From NCBI RefSeq assembly GCF_014202035.1, contig NZ_JACHFR010000003.1:239155-303154 (forward strand): DNA of 64,000 bases, in the 5' to 3' direction. The notes beneath the pieces are model-generated. The model searched no databases and was not told where the DNA came from. It worked only from the letters and a program-made list of their open reading frames with translations. Below are positions 53,301 to 60,738 of the stretch, in pieces. How positions within the stretch are numbered: the stretch's first letter is position 1; every line of letters starts with the position of its first letter. Source of the DNA: Treponema rectale. GTDB lineage: Bacteria > Spirochaetota > Spirochaetia > Treponematales > Treponemataceae. A program made the translations under genes and the position numbers.

Positions 53301-54182
53301 ATGAGAATAAAAACGGTTAATGAATGGCTGAAAGAAAAATACGGCACTAAGGTTTACAGACTGTCCCTAACATCCGGATGTACATGTCCTAACCGGGACG
53401 GAAAAATTTCTTACGGAGGATGTACTTTCTGTTCTGAAGGGGGAAGCGGAGACTTTGCAACAAGTGATATTGATGAAGCAAAGAAAAAAGTTAATGGAAA
53501 GTTTCCCAAATCCATTCCGGAAAATCAGAGAAAATATATTGCCTACTTTCAGTCCTATTCAAATACCTATGGGGATCCTGACCGGCTGTATGAACTTTAT
53601 TCCTCAGTACTTTTTCGTCCTGAAATTGTAATTCTTTCTCTTGGCACCAGACCGGACTGCATTGATGATTCAGTTGTCGGAATGTTAAAAAAACTTTCTG
53701 CCATAAAACCTGTATGGGTTGAACTGGGATTGCAGACTGTGCATGAAGAAACTGCCCGACGCATTAACAGGGGATATACGCTGGAGGTTTTTGAAAAGGC
53801 TTACAGAGTTTTACGCAATGCGGGAATTACAGTCATTGTTCACGTAATATTAGGACTTCCCGGAGAAAGTGAGGACATGATGCTGGATACCGTCAGGTAT
53901 CTTTCTCAGCTTAATCCCGTACTTGAGGGAATAAAAATACAGCTTCTTCATGTGCTGAAAAATACTGCGCTGGAAAAAGAATTCAGAATAAAGCCCTTTA
54001 GAATATTTACTATGGAAGAATACTGTCATCTTGTAATTAAATGCCTGAAAATTCTTCCTTCTGAAACTGTAATTCACAGAATGACTGGAGACGGCTCAAA
54101 AAAACTTCTTGTAGAACCTCAATGGAGCGGAGATAAAAAGAAAGTAATTAATTATCTTAATAATTTAATTGCTAAATCCTGA
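53301..54182 (+). CDS. Radical SAM protein, TIGR01212/YhcC family
   Basis: A 293-residue radical SAM protein (294 if the adjacent ATG at 53298 is used). The cluster motif is the spaced form SGCTCPNRDGKISYGGCTFCSEGG, in which the three cysteines are separated as in the YhcC family rather than as CxxxCxxC. FQSYSNTYGDPDRLYELYSS, LSLGTRPDC, WVELGLQTVHEETARRINRG and HVILGLPGESEDMM are the later conserved blocks. Function unproven; E. coli YhcC affects gltBD-linked phenotypes. nfeD follows 22 bases later. Confidence 0.88.
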   Translation: MRIKTVNEWLKEKYGTKVYRLSLTSGCTCPNRDGKISYGGCTFCSEGGSGDFATSDIDEAKKKVNGKFPKSIPENQRKYIAYFQSYSNTYGDPDRLYELYSSVLFRPEIVILSLGTRPDCIDDSVVGMLKKLSAIKPVWVELGLQTVHEETARRINRGYTLEVFEKAYRVLRNAGITVIVHVILGLPGESEDMMLDTVRYLSQLNPVLEGIKIQLLHVLKNTALEKEFRIKPFRIFTMEEYCHLVIKCLKILPSETVIHRMTGDGSKKLLVEPQWSGDKKKVINYLNNLIAKS

Positions 54183-54196
54183 CTTTTAGTTATATC
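54169..54196 (+). promoter_or_regulatory. nfeD promoter, possibly leaderless
   Basis: TTGCTA (54169-54174), 16-bp spacer, TATATC (54191-54196), 8 bases to ATG 54205. No Shine-Dalgarno sequence. It overlaps the end of the upstream gene. Confidence 0.4.
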
Positions 54197-54204
54197 ATTT
54201 AATT

Positions 54205-54660
54205 ATGATTCAATATTTTGTTTCCCATCTTTACTGGTTCTGGCTTGCTGTAGTAATTATATGTACCGTAACAGAAGCTTTAACTTTTGCACTGACTACC
54301 ATATGGCCTGCAATTGCGGCTCTGCTTATGGTTTTTCTGTCGTTTACGCCTGTTCCTTTTGTCTGGCAGCTTATTGTTTTTTTGATTATCACCATCGTTC
54401 TGATTTTTTTTACCAGACCTTTTGCGGTAAAAAAGCTTAAAGTCGGAAAGGAAGTGACCAATGTTGCGGCAATCATCGGACAGCAGGTGGTTGCAGTTGA
54501 TGAAATATCAGAATTTAAAAAGGGCAGCGTAAAATCTTCCGGGGGAATCCTGTGGAGTGCTGCCCTGGAAAATCCCGATGACGAAAGCATTCCCTGCGGC
54601 ACGATATGTACTGTCGTTTCTGTAGAAGGAAATACAGTACGGGTCAGGCCACTTAATTAA
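54205..54660 (+). CDS. NfeD-type membrane protein (short form)
   Basis: A 151-residue protein: two or three membrane helices in residues 8-75, then a small OB-fold domain (GQQVVAVDEISEFKKGSVKSSGGILWSAAL, IPCGTICTVVSVEGNTVRVRP). Short NfeD proteins usually pair with an SPFH/stomatin-like protein encoded next door and help organise membrane microdomains. Here the SPFH gene lies one gene further on, with an SH3-domain protein in between. Confidence 0.85.
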   Translation: MIQYFVSHLYWFWLAVVIICTVTEALTFALTTIWPAIAALLMVFLSFTPVPFVWQLIVFLIITIVLIFFTRPFAVKKLKVGKEVTNVAAIIGQQVVAVDEISEFKKGSVKSSGGILWSAALENPDDESIPCGTICTVVSVEGNTVRVRPLN

Positions 54661-54685
54661 AAAAAATTCAAATCAGGAAGTTATT

Positions 54686-56317
54686 ATGAAAAAAGTTGTT
54701 TTTTTAATCGCCGTATTTTTATTTGCAGGCGTTTCCTTATCTTTTGCCGGTAAAGCGGATTTTTATACTGCAGACGGAAGCCTTTCTGAAGGCATGTTTG
54801 TTAATTCGCCGGAAGGACTAAAAATCAGATCCGCTCCGAATTTAAAGGCTGACCGTATAAGCGGATTGAGATACGGGTATTATGTTCTTATACGTGAACT
54901 TGGTGAAGAAGTTGTCATAGACGGAATAACTGCTCCCTGGGTTAAAGTTGCCCTTCCTCAGACAGAATGGAAGGATTATGAAACGGAAGAAGATGGCTGG
55001 GTCTTCGGAGGATACCTTCAGAAAAATAATCCTCTTTCTTATGGAGAAATATTTGAGCTTTCTAAAACTGAAGAATATATAGACCTGCCATATTTTCCTG
55101 ATGAAGAAGGAATGAATTATAAGGATGAATATAGCGATAAATGGCAGAAAACGGATCTGTTTAATACCCGTTATACAGCCTGTCTTGAGAACTTCTGCTG
55201 CTATGATGCTCCCAGAGTATCAGGGGTTGTAGCAGAAGACTGTCTTGGTTATTGTCCTCCTGTGGCAGCTTCAATCTGCGGCTGTGTTTTCTTTTTGAAA
55301 GCAGAAACTCCCGTCGAACTTGAACATGTGGTAAGTTATGGTATTGCAAATGAAGAATCAGAATTCCCGGGGCTTCTTTATCCGGTTTATGAAGGAGTCT
55401 ATTTCGATGATGAAGGCTCCAGGTGTTTATGTTACATCCGCGGAATTGATTTTGTTTCTAATGATGATATTTCTACAGTTCATGATAAAAACGGAAATGA
55501 AATCCATCTTTATGTACAGAAAGCATTGAAAGACATTAATTTTGATTCCTATGGTCTTTCCATGGAGGAAGTCAGCAGGGACCTTAATTCAAGTGATACT
55601 TATGAATCTGCAAATATTGCTCAGTCTGCTGCATACCGGATTACTCAGATACGTTATGTGGATGCAGAAGGCAATTCCAAAAGGGTAGGAATCAATTCTT
55701 CTGAAGTTAATTTTAGTCTTGCTTATCCCCTTAACTTTAAGAAGCCGGTTCCTTTTATTATTGAAAGCAGAATCAGGGGAGTCTATAAAACAAGAATTTA
55801 CAGCTTGAAAGTGAATGAATCGGATGTAGAGACTATCCCTGTATGTGAGTATGAATGCAGCGTCAGGGATGCAAGAACCGGTGCCGGAGACTATCATTAT
55901 TTTACTCCAAAGGGAATCGTGGTCTGTGATGTTATGGGGGAAGATGGTGAACAGGGGTATTATTTTTATGCTCAGAAAAGTTCTGCTTCCTATAAGTTTG
56001 AGGATGGAGTCTACAATTCTGGAACTCCCGGAGGAAATAAGAAAGTTAAAAAGGTCGGACAGTTCTGCAATCCTATATGCCTGCTTCCGATGCATCAGTC
56101 TCCGGATTCTGGATCTTTGACATTATGTCTGCTGAATCCCGGAACGTTATTAAAAATAGAAGAAGTTGGAGAGAAAACTGTAATTGACGGTCTTGTTTCC
56201 TGCTGGGTAAAAGTTTCTCCTGTTAATGATGACTATTCCTCTGAAGGGGATCTTATTCAAAATGTTTTTCCTGCTGAATCAACTTCTGCCTGGGTTTTTG
56301 GAGCCTGGCTTGAATGA
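54686..56317 (+). CDS. Secreted protein with bacterial SH3-like repeats
   Basis: A 543-residue exported protein with a signal peptide ending near residue 22. An SH3b-like domain lies at ~28-110 (GLKIRSAPNLKADRISGLRYGYYVLI, closing GWVFGGYLQ). A second similar module is at the C-terminus (LLKIEEVGEKTVIDGLVSCWVKV, closing SAWVFGAWLE). The ~360 residues between are beta-rich and unrecognised. It shares the signal-SH3 design with the protein at 22892-24037. No strong ribosome site (AGGAAG, 14 bases). Placed between nfeD and the SPFH gene, so it may work at the membrane microdomain they form. Confidence 0.75.
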   Translation: MKKVVFLIAVFLFAGVSLSFAGKADFYTADGSLSEGMFVNSPEGLKIRSAPNLKADRISGLRYGYYVLIRELGEEVVIDGITAPWVKVALPQTEWKDYETEEDGWVFGGYLQKNNPLSYGEIFELSKTEEYIDLPYFPDEEGMNYKDEYSDKWQKTDLFNTRYTACLENFCCYDAPRVSGVVAEDCLGYCPPVAASICGCVFFLKAETPVELEHVVSYGIANEESEFPGLLYPVYEGVYFDDEGSRCLCYIRGIDFVSNDDISTVHDKNGNEIHLYVQKALKDINFDSYGLSMEEVSRDLNSSDTYESANIAQSAAYRITQIRYVDAEGNSKRVGINSSEVNFSLAYPLNFKKPVPFIIESRIRGVYKTRIYSLKVNESDVETIPVCEYECSVRDARTGAGDYHYFTPKGIVVCDVMGEDGEQGYYFYAQKSSASYKFEDGVYNSGTPGGNKKVKKVGQFCNPICLLPMHQSPDSGSLTLCLLNPGTLLKIEEVGEKTVIDGLVSCWVKVSPVNDDYSSEGDLIQNVFPAESTSAWVFGAWLE

Positions 56318-56360
56318 TACATTAATAGAATAATTTTTATTGTTTAATGGAGGAGTTAAT

Positions 56361-57248
56361 ATGCCTTATGTTTTGATTGCAGTTCTTTTTGTAGTTCTGG
56401 TTTTGATTTTATCCAATGTTCGGGTAATACCACAGTCTCATGCCGTTATAATTGAACGTCTTGGCGGCTACAATTCAACCTGGGGAGTCGGCATTCATGT
56501 AAAGGTTCCTTTTATAGACCGCATGTCTTCAATGATTTCTTTAAAAGAAAAGGTTCTGGATTTTCCCCCTCAGCCGGTAATTACAAAAGACAACGTAACG
56601 ATGATGATTGATACCGTGGTTTATTTTCAGATTACGGATCCGAAACTTTACATGTATGGTGTGGAAAAACCTATCAATGCCCTTGAAAATTTAAGTGCTA
56701 CGACACTCCGCAATATCATCGGTGAACTGGAACTTGACCAGACTCTTACCAGCCGTGATGTAATTAATACAAAAATGCGCAGCATTCTTGATGAGGCAAC
56801 GGATCCATGGGGAATAAAAGTTAACCGTGTGGAAGTAAAGAATATTATTCCTCCAGAAGCAATAAAAGAAGCCATGGAAAAGCAGATGCGTGCTGAACGT
56901 GAACGCCGTGAGCAGATTCTTATTGCGGAAGGTCATAAGCAGAGTGCGATTCTTGAGGCTGAAGGAAAAAAACAGGCAATGATTCTTGAAGCAGAAGCAG
57001 AGAAGGAAGCTGCCATTAACAGGGCAAAGGGGCAGGCTCAGTCCATCCTGGAAGTTCAGAATGCAACTGCCAAAGGTCTTCAGCTTATAAAGCAGGCCGG
57101 AGTTGATGAAAGTGTAATAAAACTCAGGAGTCTTGAGGCTCTTGAAAAAGTAGCAGACGGAAAGGCTACAAAGATAATAGTTCCTTCTGATATTCAGAAT
57201 CTTGCAGGGCTGGTAACTTCCGTGTCTGAACTGGCCGGTTCAAAGTAA
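56361..57248 (+). CDS. SPFH/Band 7 (stomatin-like, QmcA-type) membrane protein
   Basis: A 295-residue protein with an N-terminal membrane segment (PYVLIAVLFVVLVLILSNV), then the SPFH domain (VIPQSHAVIIERLGG, FIDRMSSMISLKEKVLDFPPQ, SATTLRNIIGELELDQTLTSRDVIN) and a long charged coiled-coil (~185-265, EKQMRAERERREQILIAEG). It forms oligomeric rings in the membrane and often partners NfeD and FtsH. ATG 56361 has AGGAG five bases ahead; an upstream TTG frame is unlikely. Confidence 0.92.
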   Translation: MPYVLIAVLFVVLVLILSNVRVIPQSHAVIIERLGGYNSTWGVGIHVKVPFIDRMSSMISLKEKVLDFPPQPVITKDNVTMMIDTVVYFQITDPKLYMYGVEKPINALENLSATTLRNIIGELELDQTLTSRDVINTKMRSILDEATDPWGIKVNRVEVKNIIPPEAIKEAMEKQMRAERERREQILIAEGHKQSAILEAEGKKQAMILEAEAEKEAAINRAKGQAQSILEVQNATAKGLQLIKQAGVDESVIKLRSLEALEKVADGKATKIIVPSDIQNLAGLVTSVSELAGSK

Positions 57249-57333
57249 CATAAACGCTTCTTGTTGTTGAATTTATTGTATAAATTCATTAAAGTTATGA
57301 ATATTACATTCTTGTAAAAAAGGAGTTACTATT

Positions 57334-58365
57334 ATGGCAGTAAGAGTTGCTATTAATGGATTTGGCCGTATTGGTCGTTTGGCTTTCCGTCAGATGTTCG
57401 AAGCTGATGGTTATGAAGTTGTTGCTATCAACGATTTGACAAGCCCAAAAATGCTTGCTCACCTTTTGAAGTATGATACAGCACAGGGCGGATTCATGGG
57501 CCGCATCGGTGAAGGAAAACACACTGTATCAGCTACTGAAGATTCAATCATCGTAGACGGAAAAGAAATCAAAATTTCTGCAGAAAAAGATGCAGCTAAC
57601 TGTCCTTGGGCAGCTAACAAAGTAGACGTAGTTCTTGAATGTACAGGTTTCTATACATCAAAAGAAAAGGCTGCTGCTCACATCACAGCAGGTGCTAAGA
57701 AAGTTGTAATTTCAGCTCCAGCTGGAAACGACCTTCCAACAATCGTTTACAACGTAAACCACAAGACTCTTACAAAGAATGACAATATCATCTCTGCAGC
57801 TTCTTGTACAACAAACTGTCTTGCTCCAATGGCTAAGGCTCTTAATGACTATGCACCAATCGCTTCTGGTATCATGTCTACAATCCATGCTTACACTGGT
57901 GATCAGATGATTCTTGACGGTCCACAGCGCAAGGGTGACCTCCGCCGTTCACGTGCAGGTGCACAGAACATCGTTCCTAACTCAACAGGTGCTGCAAAGG
58001 CTATCGGTCTTGTAATTCCTGAATTGAACGGAAAACTTATCGGTTCTGCTCAGCGTGTTCCAACACCTACAGGATCAACAACAATCCTTACAGCAGTTGT
58101 AAAGGGTAAAGATGTAACAAAGGAAGGAATCAATGCTGCAATGAAAGCTGCTGCAACTGAATCTTTCGGTTACAACGAAGATGAAATCGTTTCTTCTGAT
58201 GTTATCGGAATGAAATTCGGTTCACTCTTTGATGCTACACAGACAATGGTATCTAAGATTGATGATGATACATATCAGGTACAGGTTGTTTCTTGGTATG
58301 ACAACGAAAACTCTTATACATCACAGATGGTAAGAACAATTAAGTACTTCGCTGAAAACTGCTAA
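57334..58365 (+). CDS. gapA: Glyceraldehyde-3-phosphate dehydrogenase
   Basis: A 343-residue glycolytic enzyme. [14 protein letters not shown] starts the NAD fold, the catalytic Cys is in [14 protein letters not shown] (~155), and [24 protein letters not shown] and [19 protein letters not shown] close the chain. AAAGGAG precedes the ATG. Codon choice is markedly biased, as expected of a highly expressed gene. A terminator follows, and then two further copies of the gene's 3' end lie downstream, described with the repeat array. Confidence 0.97.
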   Translation: MAVRVAINGFGRIGRLAFRQMFEADGYEVVAINDLTSPKMLAHLLKYDTAQGGFMGRIGEGKHTVSATEDSIIVDGKEIKISAEKDAANCPWAANKVDVVLECTGFYTSKEKAAAHITAGAKKVVISAPAGNDLPTIVYNVNHKTLTKNDNIISAASCTTNCLAPMAKALNDYAPIASGIMSTIHAYTGDQMILDGPQRKGDLRRSRAGAQNIVPNSTGAAKAIGLVIPELNGKLIGSAQRVPTPTGSTTILTAVVKGKDVTKEGINAAMKAAATESFGYNEDEIVSSDVIGMKFGSLFDATQTMVSKIDDDTYQVQVVSWYDNENSYTSQMVRTIKYFAENC

Positions 58366-58386
58366 GTATTAGATTGATTTAATGAA

Positions 58387-58420
58387 GGGCGCTTTACAGA
58401 CGTAAGGCGCCCTTTTTTTT
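58387..58420 (+). terminator. gapA terminator (array copy 1)
   Basis: An 11-bp stem GGGCGCTTTAC / GTAAGGCGCCC with loop AGAC and eight T residues. Confidence 0.93.
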
Positions 58421-58568
58421 ATAAGGAAGTACTTAATTGTTCTTTTTATTTAACGTTCTCGCATTCTCTTTGAGAAATGCTCGGGCAGACGCGGCGCACC
58501 TGCTTGCGTCTGGGTAAGAACAATCAAATACTTCGCAGAAAACTGCTAATTAATTTGATTTAAGTAAG

Positions 58569-58603
58569 ACGGGTACTTCTTATAGAAGTATCCGTTTTTT
58601 TTT
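58569..58603 (+). terminator. Terminator in array copy 2
   Basis: A 12-bp stem ACGGGTACTTCT / AGAAGTATCCGT (one G-T pair) with loop TAT and nine T residues. The sequence differs from copy 1 but has the same place and geometry. Confidence 0.88.
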
Positions 58604-58747
58604 ATCGTATTTGATTGTTCTTTTTTATTAAACGTTCTCGCATTCTCTTTGAGAAATGCTCGGGCAGACGCGGCGCACCTGCTTGCGTCTGGGTAAGAAC
58701 AATTAAATACTTTGCTGAAAACTGCTAATTAATTTGATTTAAGTAAG

Positions 58748-58952
58748 ACGGGGATGTCCAATAAGTTCAAAAAATGTCATTTTCGGGCCCGACCCGAAAA
58801 TTTATTTAATTACAATACGTCTGGTCAAGGCACGCTTCGCTTAAAGCCTTGACACAGCCGTTTTTAGGTTTTGTATTAAACCCTAAATACAAGAGATTGC
58901 CGTGTCGAGCACGGCAATGACTCATACTTATTGGTCAGCCCCGTTTTTTTTT
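58748..58952 (+). terminator. Terminator in array copy 3, interrupted by an insertion
   Basis: Outer arms ACGGGG-atgt-CCAATAAGT and ACTTATTGG-tcag-CCCCGT, followed by nine T residues, with ~159 bp between the arms in place of a short loop. Confidence 0.6.
58750..58942. mobile_element. MITE-like insertion with 17-bp terminal inverted repeats
   Basis: 193 bp bounded by GGGGATGTCCAATAAGT (58750-58766) and, inverted, GGGGCTGACCAATAAGT (58942-58926); two mismatches. No coding capacity. It contains four further hairpins: TTTTCGGG/CCCGAAAA, GTCAAGGC/GCCTTGAC, TTTAGG.../...CCTAAA and ATTGCCGTG/CACGGCAAT. Ends of the form GGGGNTGNCC are seen in several IS families such as IS1182, so a transposase in trans could move it. 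It sits in the hairpin loop of a terminator. Confidence 0.6.
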
Positions 58953-59048
58953 TATATCGTATTTGATTGTTCTTTTTATTTTACGTTCTCGCATTCTCTT
59001 TGAGAAATGCTCGGGCAGACGCGGCGCACTTGCTTGCTTGAAATATTA

Positions 59049-59077
59049 TTGAAAAATTATCGAAGAATTATTATCCT
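59049..59077 (+). promoter_or_regulatory. Promoter of the lipoprotein trio
   Basis: TTGAAA (59049-59054), 17-bp spacer, TATCCT (59072-59077); a ~25-base leader with TGGAG precedes ATG 59109. Confidence 0.5.
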
Positions 59078-59108
59078 TTAAGTAAGCTTTATTTTCTGGA
59101 GAAAAATT

Positions 59109-59633
59109 ATGAAACTAAAAAGTGCGGCAGTTTTTTTTCTACTTTCTGCCTGTCTTTTTTTACTGACTGGCTGTCCCGATGAAAACTATGATGATTATCT
59201 TCCCGGTGTAGTTTTTTCGCTTTCGCCTTCTGAAGAAGAGATGGATCTGTCACCGGATTCCTATGACAGACAGAATATGGCAGCTTCTTTCATGACGGAT
59301 TTTTCCCGCTATGAATCTTACAGCATTTCAGTTGACATATTTGCATATTTTCTTCAGCCGGAAGGTTATAAGATCAGGAAGACTGCTGATTTTGCTGTTG
59401 TTTATGACACTGATGACGAAACAGAAACGGACATCAGGGGAAGAGACGTTTTATGTACATCTGAAGGTGAATCTGTAAACCGCAGGATTACAAAACGCTT
59501 TGTTATTCCTACTGAAAAACTTGAAAAAATACTGTACAGTGTAGAATTCTTTGTTTCTGCAAAAGGGAAGGACGGTCGTACTTATTATTCAGGATATTGT
59601 TTTCAGATGGATCTCAGTCAGTCAGACATCTGA
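59109..59633 (+). CDS. Predicted lipoprotein, first of three in tandem
   Basis: A 174-residue lipoprotein: signal with lipobox LLTGC (Cys ~22), then an acidic mature start (PDENYDDYLPG). The rest is beta-rich (YSISVDIFAYFLQPEG, YSVEFFVSAKGKDGRTYYSGYC), consistent with one immunoglobulin-like or similar sandwich domain. No family recognised. GGAG precedes the start. The next two genes encode proteins of almost the same size and layout. Confidence 0.75.
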   Translation: MKLKSAAVFFLLSACLFLLTGCPDENYDDYLPGVVFSLSPSEEEMDLSPDSYDRQNMAASFMTDFSRYESYSISVDIFAYFLQPEGYKIRKTADFAVVYDTDDETETDIRGRDVLCTSEGESVNRRITKRFVIPTEKLEKILYSVEFFVSAKGKDGRTYYSGYCFQMDLSQSDI

Positions 59634-59660
59634 CAGAAATCATTTGGTTAGAGGTGTATA

Positions 59661-60173
59661 ATGAAGTCAATTTATTTTATTGTTTTAATTACTTTTGCTT
59701 TGAGTTTTAATTCTTGTACTGATGGTGATTATTATTATTCGGAAAAACAGCATGTTGTAGCTCTTGAAGGTGCGGAAGTTTCTCTTTCCGGAGAGACTTC
59801 AGGACTTAAAGTTGGAGATACAGTCGGACTTACAGTTTCATGTATTACTGATTATGAATTTTATAGAGATTATGAAATAAGGTTTTATGTCTGCAGTTCT
59901 GACGCTGCAGACTCATCTGCAGAAGCTGAAGGGGCAAAAGGATGTGTAATTCTTGGTTCTGCTTCTGATGATGATGAGTTAAACTTTAATCTGTCCTCCG
60001 TAACTTTTACGCAGAACAGTGAACTTGTAGAAGAACAGTCCAGGACTTTTTACGTAAAGGGGCTTTTGCCTGGAAAGTATAATATATGTGTACGCGTAAG
60101 GGCTCAGGCAAAACTGAAACTGGATGAATATGTGTACAGCAGGGATTTTGTTCTGGATTTTTCAGCGGAATAA
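59661..60173 (+). CDS. Predicted lipoprotein, second of three in tandem
   Basis: A 170-residue lipoprotein with lipobox SFNSC (Cys ~19) and an acidic, Tyr-rich start (TDGDYYYSEKQH). The mature part reads as a beta sandwich (VVALEGAEVSLSGETSG, EIRFYVCSSDA, FYVKGLLPGKYNICVRVRAQAK). GAGG lies ~10 bases before the ATG. Starts 27 bases after the first lipoprotein gene and is followed by the third after 3 bases. Confidence 0.73.
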   Translation: MKSIYFIVLITFALSFNSCTDGDYYYSEKQHVVALEGAEVSLSGETSGLKVGDTVGLTVSCITDYEFYRDYEIRFYVCSSDAADSSAEAEGAKGCVILGSASDDDELNFNLSSVTFTQNSELVEEQSRTFYVKGLLPGKYNICVRVRAQAKLKLDEYVYSRDFVLDFSAE

Positions 60174-60176
60174 ATT

Positions 60177-60707
60177 ATGTGCAGAAAATTTTTTGTTATG
60201 AAAAGATTTCTTGCAGGATTATTTTTCCTGACTGTTTCTGTCTGTCTTTCATCCTGTGCTAAGATTTTTAATGAACTTTTATGGGATGAACCGGAAAATG
60301 ATTTTTCGCTTGAACTGTCAGATTCAGAGACAAAGGGGAATTGCAGTGTAAAACTTTACTGCAATATGTCTTATAATCAGAATAAGTCGTCCTTGAATGG
60401 AACGGATTCTTGTATCTATAAAACTTATGAAGTAAAGCTTATGGTAGAAAAATATAGTTATGATACGAAATCTTTTGAGCTGTCAGATGACATTCAGCTT
60501 TACGGTTCAAGTAATTCTCCATTTTCTTCAAAAGACTTTACATTTACAGGAGCTAAGGATGATTCTTTTGAATTTGACGGAAGTTATGAAATAAAGGCAT
60601 CGTCTGCTGGAATCGTAAGAGTTTCTGCGTTTGTCTATGGAACATCCAAAACCGGAAAAAGAAAACTCCTGCATTCCGACTCGAAAGAATTTGTTTTAAG
60701 GGAATAG
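60177..60707 (+). CDS. Predicted lipoprotein, third of three in tandem
   Basis: A 176-residue lipoprotein with lipobox CLSSC (Cys ~27), followed by an acidic stretch (WDEPENDFSLELSDSETKG) and a beta-rich domain ending in GIVRVSAFVYGTSKTGKRKLLHSDSKEFVL. The start could be ATG 60177 or 60198; the former has CGGA upstream, the latter gives a more typical signal peptide. Its final codons form the 5' arm of the operon terminator. Confidence 0.7.
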   Translation: MCRKFFVMKRFLAGLFFLTVSVCLSSCAKIFNELLWDEPENDFSLELSDSETKGNCSVKLYCNMSYNQNKSSLNGTDSCIYKTYEVKLMVEKYSYDTKSFELSDDIQLYGSSNSPFSSKDFTFTGAKDDSFEFDGSYEIKASSAGIVRVSAFVYGTSKTGKRKLLHSDSKEFVLRE

Positions 60708-60720
60708 CAGGAGTTTTTTT
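60664..60720 (+). terminator. Terminator of the lipoprotein trio
   Basis: A 9-bp stem AACTCCTGC / GCAGGAGTT with a long loop that includes the end of the third gene, followed by seven T residues. Confidence 0.7.
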
Positions 60721-60738
60721 GTTGAGTTATTTTTTCTA

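Larger units (their letters stand above)
58329..59037 (+). repeat. Array with three copies of the gapA 3' end and three double-stem-loop elements
   Basis: The 743-bp gap between gapA and the next gene holds no coding region but a structured array. Unit A (last ten gapA codons, stop, then a terminator) occurs at 58329 (true gene end), 58513 and 58692. Unit B (~80 bp with two stem-loops: the TTCTC/GAGAA region and CAGACGC/GCGTCTG) occurs at 58429, 58607 and 58959, the last truncated near 59037. Spacing of A copies is 184 and 179 bp. A and B ends carry 16-bp inverted repeats. The third A copy contains an insertion. From 59038 to 59108 lies only the next gene's promoter. Confidence 0.88.

Noticed and set aside
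53640..53665. A sigma-54-like TGGCAC...TGC pattern.
   Set aside because: It is inside the radical SAM coding sequence with wrong spacing to any start; chance match.
58429..59037. Integron attC sites (an integron is known in T. denticola).
   Set aside because: The required RYYYAAC and GTTRRRY core sites are not kept between copies, and no cassettes or integrase are present.
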